DNA of 64,000 nucleotides from Trinickia violacea (GTDB lineage: Bacteria > Pseudomonadota > Gammaproteobacteria > Burkholderiales > Burkholderiaceae): NCBI RefSeq assembly GCF_005280735.1, contig NZ_CP040078.1, positions 2,418,001 through 2,482,000 on the forward strand, in the 5' to 3' direction. The notes beneath the pieces are model-generated. The model had not been told where the DNA came from. It made no database searches and saw nothing but the letters and a program-made list of their open reading frames with translations. This document shows positions 53,768 to 62,087 of this stretch, one piece after another. Made by a program: the position numbers and the translations under genes. Numbering within the stretch: position 1 is the stretch's first letter; each line of letters begins with the position of its first letter.

Positions 53768-53810
53768 GGCGCTGAAGCGCCCACTCTGGATCGACACGCG
53801 CTGAAGCGCG
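53768..53810. repeat. Two related hairpins between fbpA and fbpB
   Basis: GGCGCTGAAGCGCC (53768-53781) and CGCGCTGAAGCGCG (53797-53810) each fold back on themselves and share GCGCTGAAGCGC followed by a GGATCGACA copy. They fill the 119-nt gap. They could protect or end the fbpA part of the message, giving more binding protein than permease. Confidence 0.7.
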
Positions 53811-53842
53811 GCTCCGGATCGACAGGTTCTCTGGGAGGCTGA

Positions 53843-55438
53843 ATGAGCAACGCCGCCGTAGCGGTCACGCCATCTCCCGAAGGCGCGGCGCGCGCCCGAA
53901 GGCGCACGCCGCGCGGACTCCTCGCGGCCGCCGCCATCGGTGCGCTGCTGGTCCTGATGCCGCTCGCGTTCACGGTTTACCGTGCCGCGAGCTTCGGTCT
54001 TTCTGACGCCGAGGAGCTGGTGTTCCGCCCGCTCGTCGGCGAGCTGCTGCTCAATACGCTGTTGATCACCGTCACGGCGACGCTCGCGTCCGCCGTGCTC
54101 GGCACCGCCGCCGCGTGGTTCATTGAACGCACGCACCTGCCGGGACGCCGCATGTGGGCGCTCTTGATGGCCGCGCCGCTCGCGATGCCCGCGTTCATCA
54201 CGAGCTATGCATGGGTGTCGCTGTCGCTCGATTTGCAGGACTTCACGGGCGCGCTGCTCGTCATCACGTCGACGTATTTCCCGCTCGTCTATCTGCCGGT
54301 GGCCGCCGCGCTGCGCGGCATGGACCCGGCCCTCGAAGAAAGCGCGCGCTCGCTCGGCTGCGGACGCTGGTCGACGTTCGTGCGCGTCGTGCTGCCGCAA
54401 TTGCGTCCGGCGCTCCTCGGCGGGATGCTGCTCGTCGCGCTCGGTGTGCTGTCCGAGTTCGGCGCGTTTTCGCTCTTGCGTTTCCGCACCTTTACGACCG
54501 AGATCTACGCCGAGTACCGCACGAGCTTCGACGGCGGCGGCGCGTCGATCTTCGCGTCGCTGCTCATGACGATGTGCCTCGTGTGCCTCGCGCTCGAAAT
54601 CCGCGTGCGCGGCAAGGCGCGCTACGAGCGCGTCGATCGCGGCGCGCGCCGCGCGGCGCTGCGCTATCCGTTAGGCGCGGCGCGCTGGCTCGTCGTCGCG
54701 GGCTTCGCGGCCGTGGTCATCGCGACGCTCGGCGTGCCGCTCGGCATGATCGCCTACTGGCTCACGCAGCCGGGCGCGGCCGCCGTCACGCCTGCCGACG
54801 TCTCGCCGGAACTGCTCTGGAACGCGGCCACGGCCTCCCTCGGCTTCGGCGCCGCCGCGGCGCTCGTCACGACGCTGCTCGCGCTGCCGCTCGCGTATAT
54901 GCTCGTGCGCTATCCCGGCCGGATCGCGACGATCTTCGAGCGCACCGTATTCGTTGCGCAAGGCATGCCGGGCCTCGTGATCGCGCTCGCGATCGTATCG
55001 CTCGCCGTGCGCTTCCTGTTGCCGCTCTATCAGAGCGCGGCGCTGCTCGTCGTCGCGTACGCGATCCTGTTCCTGCCGCTCGCGCTCGTGAGCGTGCGCG
55101 CCGCGCTGATGCAGTCGCAGCCGCGCCTCGAAGAGACGTCGCGCGCGCTCGGTCTCAACGCCCTGCAAACGATGTGGCGCGTGCTGCTGCCGCTCGCGGG
55201 GCCGGGCCTCGGCGCGGCTGCGGCGATGGTGTTCATCTCCGTCGTCACCGAATTGAACGCGACGCTCCTGCTCTCGCCGATCGGCACGCATACGCTCGCC
55301 ACCCAAGTGTGGACCGACACCTCGACGCTCGCCTTCGCCGCCGCCGCGCCCTACGCTGCTCTGCTCGTCGGCATTTCGCTCTTTGCGTCGGGCGTGCTGT
55401 TCGCGCTGCTCGGCAAATCGGCGGTGCTCGAGCGCTGA
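53843..55438 (+). CDS. fbpB: Ferric-iron ABC permease (FbpB), fused two-domain type
   Basis: A 531-residue inner-membrane permease made of two homologous halves with about 12 helices. Both EAA loops are visible: EESARSLGCGRWSTFVRVVLP and EETSRALGLNALQTMWRVLLP in part. This duplicated form is typical of FbpB/CysTW-type iron permeases. GGGAGG precedes the ATG. Confidence 0.92.
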   Translation: MSNAAVAVTPSPEGAARARRRTPRGLLAAAAIGALLVLMPLAFTVYRAASFGLSDAEELVFRPLVGELLLNTLLITVTATLASAVLGTAAAWFIERTHLPGRRMWALLMAAPLAMPAFITSYAWVSLSLDLQDFTGALLVITSTYFPLVYLPVAAALRGMDPALEESARSLGCGRWSTFVRVVLPQLRPALLGGMLLVALGVLSEFGAFSLLRFRTFTTEIYAEYRTSFDGGGASIFASLLMTMCLVCLALEIRVRGKARYERVDRGARRAALRYPLGAARWLVVAGFAAVVIATLGVPLGMIAYWLTQPGAAAVTPADVSPELLWNAATASLGFGAAAALVTTLLALPLAYMLVRYPGRIATIFERTVFVAQGMPGLVIALAIVSLAVRFLLPLYQSAALLVVAYAILFLPLALVSVRAALMQSQPRLEETSRALGLNALQTMWRVLLPLAGPGLGAAAAMVFISVVTELNATLLLSPIGTHTLATQVWTDTSTLAFAAAAPYAALLVGISLFASGVLFALLGKSAVLER

Positions 55439-55495
55439 TGAGGCACGTGCCTACGCAACGGCGCCGGCGAACGAATTACGAATAGAGTTTCATCG

Positions 55496-56566
55496 ATGAG
55501 CAATCTGAACATCAGCGGCTTGAAGAAGTCGTTCAACGGCGCGGCGGTGCTGCACGGCATCGACCTGACGGTCAAGAGCGGCACGCTGCTCGCGCTCCTG
55601 GGCCCGTCGGGCAGCGGCAAGACCACGCTCTTGCGCGTGCTCTGCGGCTTCGAGGAAGCCGACGCCGGAACGGTCGAGATCGACGGCCGGCGCGTCGTGG
55701 GCCCCGGCGTGCACATGCCGTCGGAGCAGCGCCGCATTGGCTATGTGCCGCAGGAAGGCGCTCTGTTCCCGCATCTATCGGTCGCCGACAACATCGTGTT
55801 CGGTCTGCCGCGGACGCTGCGCCGCGCGCGCCATCGCGTGGCCGAATTGCTCGAGCTCGTGGGGTTGCCCGCCTCGTATGCCGAGCGCGCGCCGCAGCAG
55901 CTCTCGGGCGGCCAGCAGCAGCGCGTCGCGCTGGCGCGCGCGCTCGCGCCGTCGCCGACGCTCGTGATGCTCGACGAGCCGTTCTCGTCGCTCGACGCGG
56001 CGCTCCGTATCGAAACGCGGCAAGCGGTCGCCGATGCGCTCGCGGCCGCGGGCGCGACCGCGGTGCTCGTCACGCACGATCAGTCGGAAGCGCTTTCGCT
56101 CGGGCATGAAGTGGCCGTGCTCTGGCGCGGCAAGCTGATCCAGACTGCGACACCCGAGGCGCTTTACCGGCGTCCGGTGTCGCGCGAGTTGGCGTCGTTC
56201 GTCGGGGAAGCGGTGTTGTTGCCCGGGGTGGCGACGCGCGATGCGGTCGACTGCCAGCTCGGGACGCTGAAGCTCGCGGCGCCGGCGAACGCCGGACCGG
56301 TCGATGTGATGGTGCGTCCGGAACAGATCCGCATTTTGCCGGCGGGGGCAGCGGCTGCGACGCAGGCGAACGGCGTTGCTTCATTGCATGCGGCGACGGT
56401 GCGCGAAGTCGCGTTCTTCGGCCAGGACGCGAGCATCGGCCTCATGCTCGATGCAGCGCCGGGTATTGCGATCCGGGCGCGCGTGCCCGGCTATTTGAGC
56501 CCGCAAGTCGGCGACAAGGTGAGCGTCGCCGTGGATGGGGAAGTGACGGCGTATCCGCGCGCCTGA
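55496..56566 (+). CDS. fbpC: Ferric-iron ABC ATPase (FbpC)
   Basis: A 356-residue ATPase. Walker A GPSGSGKTT is at 36-44, the Q-loop VPQEGALFPHL follows, signature LSGGQQQR is at 136-143 and Walker B is VMLDEPFSSLDA. A C-terminal TOBE-like domain (VMVRPEQIRILPAG) is as in FbpC/PotA. It ends the iron operon; no terminator with a T-run is visible after it. Confidence 0.93.
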   Translation: MSNLNISGLKKSFNGAAVLHGIDLTVKSGTLLALLGPSGSGKTTLLRVLCGFEEADAGTVEIDGRRVVGPGVHMPSEQRRIGYVPQEGALFPHLSVADNIVFGLPRTLRRARHRVAELLELVGLPASYAERAPQQLSGGQQQRVALARALAPSPTLVMLDEPFSSLDAALRIETRQAVADALAAAGATAVLVTHDQSEALSLGHEVAVLWRGKLIQTATPEALYRRPVSRELASFVGEAVLLPGVATRDAVDCQLGTLKLAAPANAGPVDVMVRPEQIRILPAGAAAATQANGVASLHAATVREVAFFGQDASIGLMLDAAPGIAIRARVPGYLSPQVGDKVSVAVDGEVTAYPRA

Positions 56567-56668
56567 CACGCGTGTCCTTCAGCATAGGGTGAGTGCGCTG
56601 GGGTGACCCAAACGGTCCTGCGGCCATGCTACGATTTCCGTCTCTTACGCAAAGCGGAGGCCACGGTC

Positions 56669-56953
56669 GTGATACGCAAGACGCTCAACGCATCCCGCCT
56701 GCAAGACGAAGTGAGCCGGCGCATTCATCGAATCCACGAGATCGTCGAAGACGGCGTAAAAATCCGCGTGCCGCAGCCGCAAAAGCAAGAGCCCGATAAA
56801 ACCGGCTGCAACTGGACCATGAAACACTTCGGCAACGCGATCGGCTATGAGCGTGTCGTGGCCGAAGTGCTCGACGCCGTGCGCGCCGAGTACAACTTGT
56901 CCGAAGACACCAAAGACATTCACAGCCTCTTCGCCGACCCCGAAGGCTCCTGA
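56669..56953 (+). CDS. Small conserved hypothetical protein
   Basis: A 94-residue protein from a GTG with GGAGG 8 nt upstream; an in-frame ATG at 56603 lacks a Shine-Dalgarno. The sequence is charged and partly helical (LQDEVSRRIHRIHEIVEDGVK in pieces) and contains CNWTMKHFGNA and VLDAVRAEYNLSED. I do not recognise a domain. It overlaps the convergent glycosyltransferase-like gene by 34 nt at the 3' ends. Confidence 0.65.
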   Translation: MIRKTLNASRLQDEVSRRIHRIHEIVEDGVKIRVPQPQKQEPDKTGCNWTMKHFGNAIGYERVVAEVLDAVRAEYNLSEDTKDIHSLFADPEGS

Positions 56954-58035
56954 GACTGATGCCCGCGAGGCGCCTCGGCGGCCTGCCGCTCGAGGCTCGC
57001 CGGCCGAGGGTGCAGCAGTCGAGGCACCAGCGACTTCACGACGCAGCGGATCAGCCCGACCTTGTGCGCAACCGAGACCGCGCGCCAAAAGCGCACCGGA
57101 TCGAACTCGGCGAACTGCGCCTCGCGCTCCACGAGCGGCTTGTTGCCGGGCAGATGGACGAACGCGCAATGCTTGTACCAGGACAAATTGCGATGCGTGT
57201 TGCCCGACCAGTGGCGACCCACCGTCTGATAAGCGCCGACATCGAGAATCGGCTGCCCCTCGTCCGCGAGCGCGTTGAGCGCCGCCGACATGAATGCCTC
57301 GTCGCCGACATGATTCAGTCGAGGCATCTCGGCAACGTAGCGATCGAAGTATTCCTTCCCGCGCGCGACGAGCGCATCGAGAAACGCAGGCGTCGCAAGC
57401 AGAAACTCGCCGCCGTACCAGCGCGGATTGACGAGCCGCCGTCCCGCGACGATCTCGAGATCGGCAATCACGCGTGCGCTGCCGTAAGCCGGGAACTCCT
57501 GATCCGAAATATCGAACGCACCGACGCCAAGCGCCGCGCAGCGCCGAATCACTTGGGCATCGAGCGCGTGCATCGCCACCATATCGGTATCGAGCAACAT
57601 CAGCAGCGCGTCTTCGGGCAGCCGCTTGCTCACCTGGCTCAGCAAATCGAGCTTGAAATGCGCGGCGTAGAACGGCGTGCTCTTCGGCAGATCGATGCTC
57701 GTCGCGGCAAGCGCATGCACGTCGGGGCGCGCGCTCGCGGGCGCATGAGCCAGCAGCTCGGCGACGCGATCCGCCGCATTCGTAAAGACATTCAGGCGCG
57801 GCATGCCGGCCCGCAGCAGCGACTTGTTCAAGCACAGCGCCTGCCAGACGTAGCCGAGCGGACTCTTGCTGCGGCTGTTCGGACTCGACGCGCCCGCCGG
57901 GTCCAGATACACGAGCGAGCACGGATAGATGGGATGCATCGTGGCCGGATAGCGCTGGGCGTCGTGCCGCGCACGGCGCCCCATAGTCACCTTCGATACG
58001 ATGCGGCGGAAATCAGCGAAAAATGAAACCTGCAT
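56920..58035 (-). CDS. GT-A-like glycosyltransferase-type protein
   Basis: About 371 residues with LMLLDTDMVAMHAL, a DxD-like motif, and features of a nucleotide-sugar-using fold (FDISDQEFPAYGS, NHVGDEAFMSAALN). The C-terminus is Pro/Ser/Arg-rich. Starts at 58035 (GGGGG upstream), 57984 (AAGGTG upstream) and 57939 are all possible. It is a single gene without glycan neighbours on its strand. The substrate is unknown and enzyme activity is not proven. Confidence 0.6.
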   Translation of the reverse strand: MQVSFFADFRRIVSKVTMGRRARHDAQRYPATMHPIYPCSLVYLDPAGASSPNSRSKSPLGYVWQALCLNKSLLRAGMPRLNVFTNAADRVAELLAHAPASARPDVHALAATSIDLPKSTPFYAAHFKLDLLSQVSKRLPEDALLMLLDTDMVAMHALDAQVIRRCAALGVGAFDISDQEFPAYGSARVIADLEIVAGRRLVNPRWYGGEFLLATPAFLDALVARGKEYFDRYVAEMPRLNHVGDEAFMSAALNALADEGQPILDVGAYQTVGRHWSGNTHRNLSWYKHCAFVHLPGNKPLVEREAQFAEFDPVRFWRAVSVAHKVGLIRCVVKSLVPRLLHPRPASLERQAAEAPRGHQSQEPSGSAKRL

Positions 58036-58219
58036 GCATGGCCCCCGAACCTGCTAGACAGCAGAGTCAATGGTATGAGGGACCGCACGCACGTATGCGC
58101 CACAATGCTGTTGCCTGAAGCCATCGGCCAATGCGATGGATCGAGCAATCAGACAGGGACGTATCGAATCGGACCCGTTGCCGGGGAGGCCGCGCAAGCG
58201 CCGTTCCTGAGCGCGCGGC

Positions 58220-58681
58220 TCAGAGCAGCGGCAACCCGCCATAGCGCTTCACTTCGCGCAGCGACAGCACGGACTCCACCGAGGTCACGCCCGGCAAGGC
58301 TCGCAAAACGTCACGTATGAACGCGCCATAGTCTTCGAGATCTTTCGCGACCACTTGCAGCAAATAGTCGGCGGTGCCCGAAATGTTGTGACACGAGACG
58401 ATGCGGGGAATACCTTGAACTTCGCGCTCGAACTGATCCGACAGCTTTCTGTCATGCACGCCGAAGCGCACGTTGGCGAAGGCGACCACGCCGATTTGCA
58501 ACGCCGAGCGCGACAGCACGGCCTGATAGCCTTCGATGAAACCCTCGGATTCGAGCCGCTTCAAACGCCGCGCGCACGGCGTCTCGCTCAAGCCGACGGC
58601 ATCGGCGAGGCTCGCGTTCGTCGCACGGCCGTCGGATTGAATCTTCATCAGGATCGCGCGATCCGTTTTATCCAGCTTCAT
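58220..58681 (-). CDS. Lrp/AsnC-family transcriptional regulator
   Basis: A 153-residue regulator. The winged helix-turn-helix is LDKTDRAILMKIQSDGRATN and LADAVGLSETPCARRLKRLE; the RAM effector domain follows (IPRIVSCHNISGTADYLLQV, then LPGVTSVESVLSLREVK). I chose the ATG at 58681 with GGAG 9 nt upstream. No amino-acid gene is adjacent, so its target is unknown. Confidence 0.92.
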   Translation of the reverse strand: MKLDKTDRAILMKIQSDGRATNASLADAVGLSETPCARRLKRLESEGFIEGYQAVLSRSALQIGVVAFANVRFGVHDRKLSDQFEREVQGIPRIVSCHNISGTADYLLQVVAKDLEDYGAFIRDVLRALPGVTSVESVLSLREVKRYGGLPLL

Positions 58682-58845
58682 GAGTCGATCTCCAAGGACG
58701 CGCCGCATCATAGTGTATTCCACTCACGCGCACGTCTCGTCGGCAGAAAAATTGCCCGAAATCGCTCATGGCTTGGCGAGAAGACGATGCCTTTCTCGAA
58801 CCAAGCGCACGGGGGGCCATGCCGTGGCCGCCCCCCTTCCTACGC

Positions 58846-59880
58846 TCAATCTTGCGCGAGCCGCGTCTTCAACTCGTTTGCCAGCTGCTTGAGCGCGGCC
58901 TTCGTCGGCGGATCGTCAGCCAACGCGTTGAGCAGGCCGAAGTCGTGAATCGTGCCGTTGTAGCGCGTCGTCGTGACTGCGTCGCCGGCCGCGTCGAGCT
59001 TGCGGCCGTATGCCTCGCCTTCGTCACGCAGCACGTCGAATTGCGCGACTTGGATCAGCGCGGGCGGCAGCCCCTTCAACTGATCGACTGAAGCACGCAG
59101 CGGTGACGCATAGATCTCACTGCGCTGCGACTCGTCTTTCGTATAAGCGTCCCAGAACCACTTCATCATCGAGCGCGTCAGGAAGTGATCCTTGGCGTAC
59201 GCGAGATACGAGGCATCGTCGAAGTCGTGGTCCGTCACGGGCCACATCAAGCCTTGGAAGCGAATCGCCGGCCCTTGCTTGTTCTTCGCCATCAGGCTCA
59301 CGACGGCCGCCATGTTGCCGCCGACGCTATTGCCCACCACCGCGAGACGCTGCCCGTCCACACCGATTTCAGCGCCGTGCGCAGCGACCCATTTTGTCGC
59401 GGCATACGCCTGATTGATCGCGACCGGATAGCGCGCTTCAGGTGAAGGCGTGTAGTTGACGAACACCGCCACCGCCCCCGACTGCACGACGAGGTCCCGC
59501 ACCAGTCGCTCATGCGTCTGAAAATCGCCAAGCACCCAGCCGCCGCCGTGGAAGAACATGAACACCGGCAGCGTGCCCGTTGCGCCTTGCGGGCGGACGA
59601 TCGTCAACGGCACACGGATGCCGTCTTGCTCGATGGTTTTGTTCGACACGTCGATGCCGGACAGATCCACCTTCGCGCCATTTTGTGCATCGATCAAAAC
59701 TTGACGCGCTTTCGCAGGCGGCAGCGTTTCGAGCGCGGGCCCTGTGCCGCTGTTAAGCGCGCTCAGGAACTTCGTGGTGACCTGGTCCGGAGTGACCGGC
59801 ACCGCGGGGCTTGCTGCCGTGGCAAGCGTGGAGACGCCTGCAAGAAGCGCCGAAAGCAGCAAGGGCTTGAACGATTTCAT
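58846..59880 (-). CDS. Exported alpha/beta hydrolase (HSL-type esterase)
   Basis: A 344-residue esterase with a signal peptide (LLLSALLAGVSTLATA). The hormone-sensitive-lipase family marks are HGGG (111-114) forming the oxyanion hole and nucleophile S185 in GNSVGGN; D282 (QFDVLRDEG) and H312 complete the triad. It likely hydrolyses short acyl esters in the periplasm. It lies 107 nt from ohr on the same strand. Confidence 0.9.
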   Translation of the reverse strand: MKSFKPLLLSALLAGVSTLATAASPAVPVTPDQVTTKFLSALNSGTGPALETLPPAKARQVLIDAQNGAKVDLSGIDVSNKTIEQDGIRVPLTIVRPQGATGTLPVFMFFHGGGWVLGDFQTHERLVRDLVVQSGAVAVFVNYTPSPEARYPVAINQAYAATKWVAAHGAEIGVDGQRLAVVGNSVGGNMAAVVSLMAKNKQGPAIRFQGLMWPVTDHDFDDASYLAYAKDHFLTRSMMKWFWDAYTKDESQRSEIYASPLRASVDQLKGLPPALIQVAQFDVLRDEGEAYGRKLDAAGDAVTTTRYNGTIHDFGLLNALADDPPTKAALKQLANELKTRLAQD

Positions 59881-59986
59881 ATGAGACTCCTATGTCGACC
59901 CGAGTTAGCGCTTCAACGTTTTCTCGGGTCGCGTGCGCAGTGGTTACGATTTGACAAGGCGATGCGAGACCGAACCCGAGCGGCGG

Positions 59987-60412
59987 TCAAACCACCGTCA
60001 GCGTGACGTCAATGTTGCCGCGCGTGGCGTTCGAGTACGGGCACACGATGTGCGCCTTGTCGACGAGCGCTTGCGCCGCTTCACGCGCCATGCCGGGCAG
60101 CGAGATCTTCAGCTCGACTTCGATGCCGAAGCCGTTCGGAATCGCGCCGATGCCAACGCTGCCGTTGATCGACACGTCAGCCGGGATCGCGATCTTGTCG
60201 CGCATCCCCACAAACTTCATCGCACCGAGGAAGCACGCGCTATAGCCGGCGGCGAACAGCTGTTCCGGGTTCGTGCCTTCGCCACCCGCGCCGCCCAATT
60301 CGCGCGGCGTCGTGAGCTTCAGGTCCAGCTTGCCTTCGGGCACGACGGCGCGGCCGTCACGGCCTCCGGTGGCGGTGGCTTGAGCGCGGTAGAGAACTTT
60401 TTCGATCGACAT
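59987..60412 (-). CDS. ohr: Organic hydroperoxide resistance protein (Ohr)
   Basis: A 141-residue thiol peroxidase reducing organic hydroperoxides. The redox cysteines are C60 in YSACFLGAM and C124 in HIVCPYSNATRGN, as in the Ohr subgroup of OsmC proteins. Three related palindromes lie upstream, which fits OhrR-type repression. No ohrR gene is in the window. Confidence 0.95.
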   Translation of the reverse strand: MSIEKVLYRAQATATGGRDGRAVVPEGKLDLKLTTPRELGGAGGEGTNPEQLFAAGYSACFLGAMKFVGMRDKIAIPADVSINGSVGIGAIPNGFGIEVELKISLPGMAREAAQALVDKAHIVCPYSNATRGNIDVTLTVV

Positions 60413-60431
60413 GATGAGGCTCCTGTTTTGC

Positions 60432-60447
60432 TATCTATTACTAGATA
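60432..60447. promoter_or_regulatory. Palindrome 1 of 3 upstream of ohr
   Basis: TATCTA-TTAC-TAGATA, about 20 nt before the ohr start. Likely OhrR/MarR operator. Confidence 0.65.
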
Positions 60448-60493
60448 GATAAGAGATTAAAAAAAAATGCGCCAACTTCCGAACTGCTGATCG

Positions 60494-60525
60494 ACCACAT
60501 CTATCTACCCAAAGATAGATGTGGT
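60494..60525. promoter_or_regulatory. Palindrome 2 of 3 upstream of ohr
   Basis: Perfect 13-bp arms (ACCACATCTATCT and its complement) around a 6-nt loop, 82 nt before ohr; it contains the shared TATCTA-N4-AAGATA core. Confidence 0.65.
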
Positions 60526-60645
60526 GGTAAAACAAAAAGGCGTGATTGCCTTCGATTCACTACAACTTCAAAACGGCGATGAAGGTGCGCTTCGTTCTAC
60601 CTCTAACCGCTTCGTTCGCAACCTTCGTTTCCATGGCTCGAACTT

Positions 60646-60661
60646 TATCTACTCATAGATA
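60646..60661. promoter_or_regulatory. Palindrome 3 of 3 upstream of ohr
   Basis: TATCTA-CTCA-TAGATA, 234 nt before ohr. It has the same 16-bp form as palindrome 1 and may serve as a distal site. Confidence 0.55.
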
Positions 60662-60765
60662 GACTGTCAAGCGCTTTTTTGAGGCGAGGAAAATTTCCCG
60701 CGCCACGGCCCAAACTTGCGGTACGTAAAATGTGTTCGATCAGGCCGAAACGTCACCGCCCGCCC

Positions 60766-61058
60766 CTAGGGCCTGTTCACGCTAATAACGGGCTTGCGCT
60801 GGCCGCCATAAGGGCCGAGCGCGAGGATTGCGACGAAGCGAATACTCGACGTATTCGCGAGGAGGATGACGCGGCGATCGGCCCTTCTGGCGGCCAGCCC
60901 CTGAAATGCATTTTTTTAAACACGGGAACGTGCCTTTCCGCCCGCATTGCGGCGTCGGTCGTCGCTTGTTTGGCAAGGCCAAACGGCGCTCCTCCCTCCT
61001 TGCACTGCGAGCGGAAAGGCACGTTCGCAAGCCCGTTATTAGCGTGAACAGGCCCTAG
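60766..61058. mobile_element. MITE-like palindromic element with perfect 33-bp terminal inverted repeats
   Basis: The first 33 nt (60766-60798) are the exact reverse complement of the last 33 (61026-61058). The ends are CTAG, either part of the repeat or a CTAG target duplication as in IS5-type elements. Inside are nested hairpins: 60799-60818 with 60878-60897 (10 + 8 bp), 60838-60858 (8-bp stem), 60926-60941 with 61011-61026 (16 bp) and 60968-60984 (7-bp stem). No transposase is coded. It abuts the Ap4A phosphorylase gene. Confidence 0.85.
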
Positions 61059-61061
61059 AAC

Positions 61062-61985
61062 ATGGAAACCGCCCGCCAACTGCAACCCGGCACGCTGTGG
61101 CCGGCCTTATGCAAGCAAACGGCGCACGCGCTGCGTTGCGGCGCGCTGCAACCGATCGCGTCCGACGAACGGCTCATCGAAGACGCGGGCGTCCGCTTCA
61201 TCGTCCGCGAGGTATCGAGCCTCGCGCGCAAAGACCAAGCACGGCCCGCGCCCGCCGCACGTTCCGCCGCGAGCCCTCCGGTGAACCCGTTTCTGCCGCA
61301 CGACCCGAACCTGTTCGTCGCCGACGTCTCCGACACGCACTTTGCGTTGCTCAACAAGTTCAACGTCATCGACCATCATCTGCTGATCGTCACTCGCTCG
61401 TTCATTAGGCAGGAGACGCCGCTCAACGCCGCCGACTTCGCCGCGTGGTTCGCCTGCCTCGCCGAATTCGACGGCCTCGGCTTCTACAACAGCGGCTCCG
61501 AGGCGGGCGCGAGCCAGCCACACAAGCATCTGCAGATCGTGCCCTTGCCGCTCGGCACGTCGGGGCTGCGGCTGCCTATCGAGCCACTGCTGAACACGGC
61601 GCGGCTGCAAGGAACGATCGGCACGATACCGGGCCTGCCGTTTCGCCATGCATTCGCGACGCTCGATCCGGCATCCGTGAGATACCCGGATGCGGGCCGT
61701 ATCGCCGAAGCGCGCTATCGCGCGCTGCTCGATGCCGTTCAGCGGCAAACCGCCCCCGCGAACGGCGAAACGCCGTCGCAGTTGCCGTATAACCTGCTGG
61801 TTACGCCAAGCTGGATGCTGCTCGTGCCGCGCTCGGCCGAGCGCGTCGAATCCGTCGCCGTGAACGCGCTGGGATTCGCGGGCTCGCTATTCGTGCGCGA
61901 CGCCGCGCAGAGGCAAACGATCGAGCGCCTCGGACCGATGAATGTGCTTTGCCGCGTCGCGTTCGCGCCGGACGAGGATCGTTGA
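61062..61985 (+). CDS. ATP adenylyltransferase (Ap4A phosphorylase)
   Basis: A 307-residue HIT-like enzyme that splits diadenosine tetraphosphate with phosphate to ATP and ADP. The catalytic motif is QPHKHLQ (152-158, with H154 and H156); LLNKFNVIDHHLLIVTR is the typical strand before it. The ATG is 3 nt after the end of a MITE-like element and has no Shine-Dalgarno, so the native leader was replaced and expression may depend on the element. Confidence 0.9.
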   Translation: METARQLQPGTLWPALCKQTAHALRCGALQPIASDERLIEDAGVRFIVREVSSLARKDQARPAPAARSAASPPVNPFLPHDPNLFVADVSDTHFALLNKFNVIDHHLLIVTRSFIRQETPLNAADFAAWFACLAEFDGLGFYNSGSEAGASQPHKHLQIVPLPLGTSGLRLPIEPLLNTARLQGTIGTIPGLPFRHAFATLDPASVRYPDAGRIAEARYRALLDAVQRQTAPANGETPSQLPYNLLVTPSWMLLVPRSAERVESVAVNALGFAGSLFVRDAAQRQTIERLGPMNVLCRVAFAPDEDR

Positions 61986-62087
61986 AGCCGCTTTGCTGCG
62001 GCATTGCAACGGCAACAGAAATCGACACGGCAGATACCGCAACTCGCCGTATCATCATGGCCTTCGTGCCAACGCCTTGCGAGCATC

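Noticed and set aside
60782..61030. Open frames inside the MITE-like element, on both strands
   Set aside because: They follow the palindromic structure, lack ribosome sites and encode Arg-rich products without domain features.
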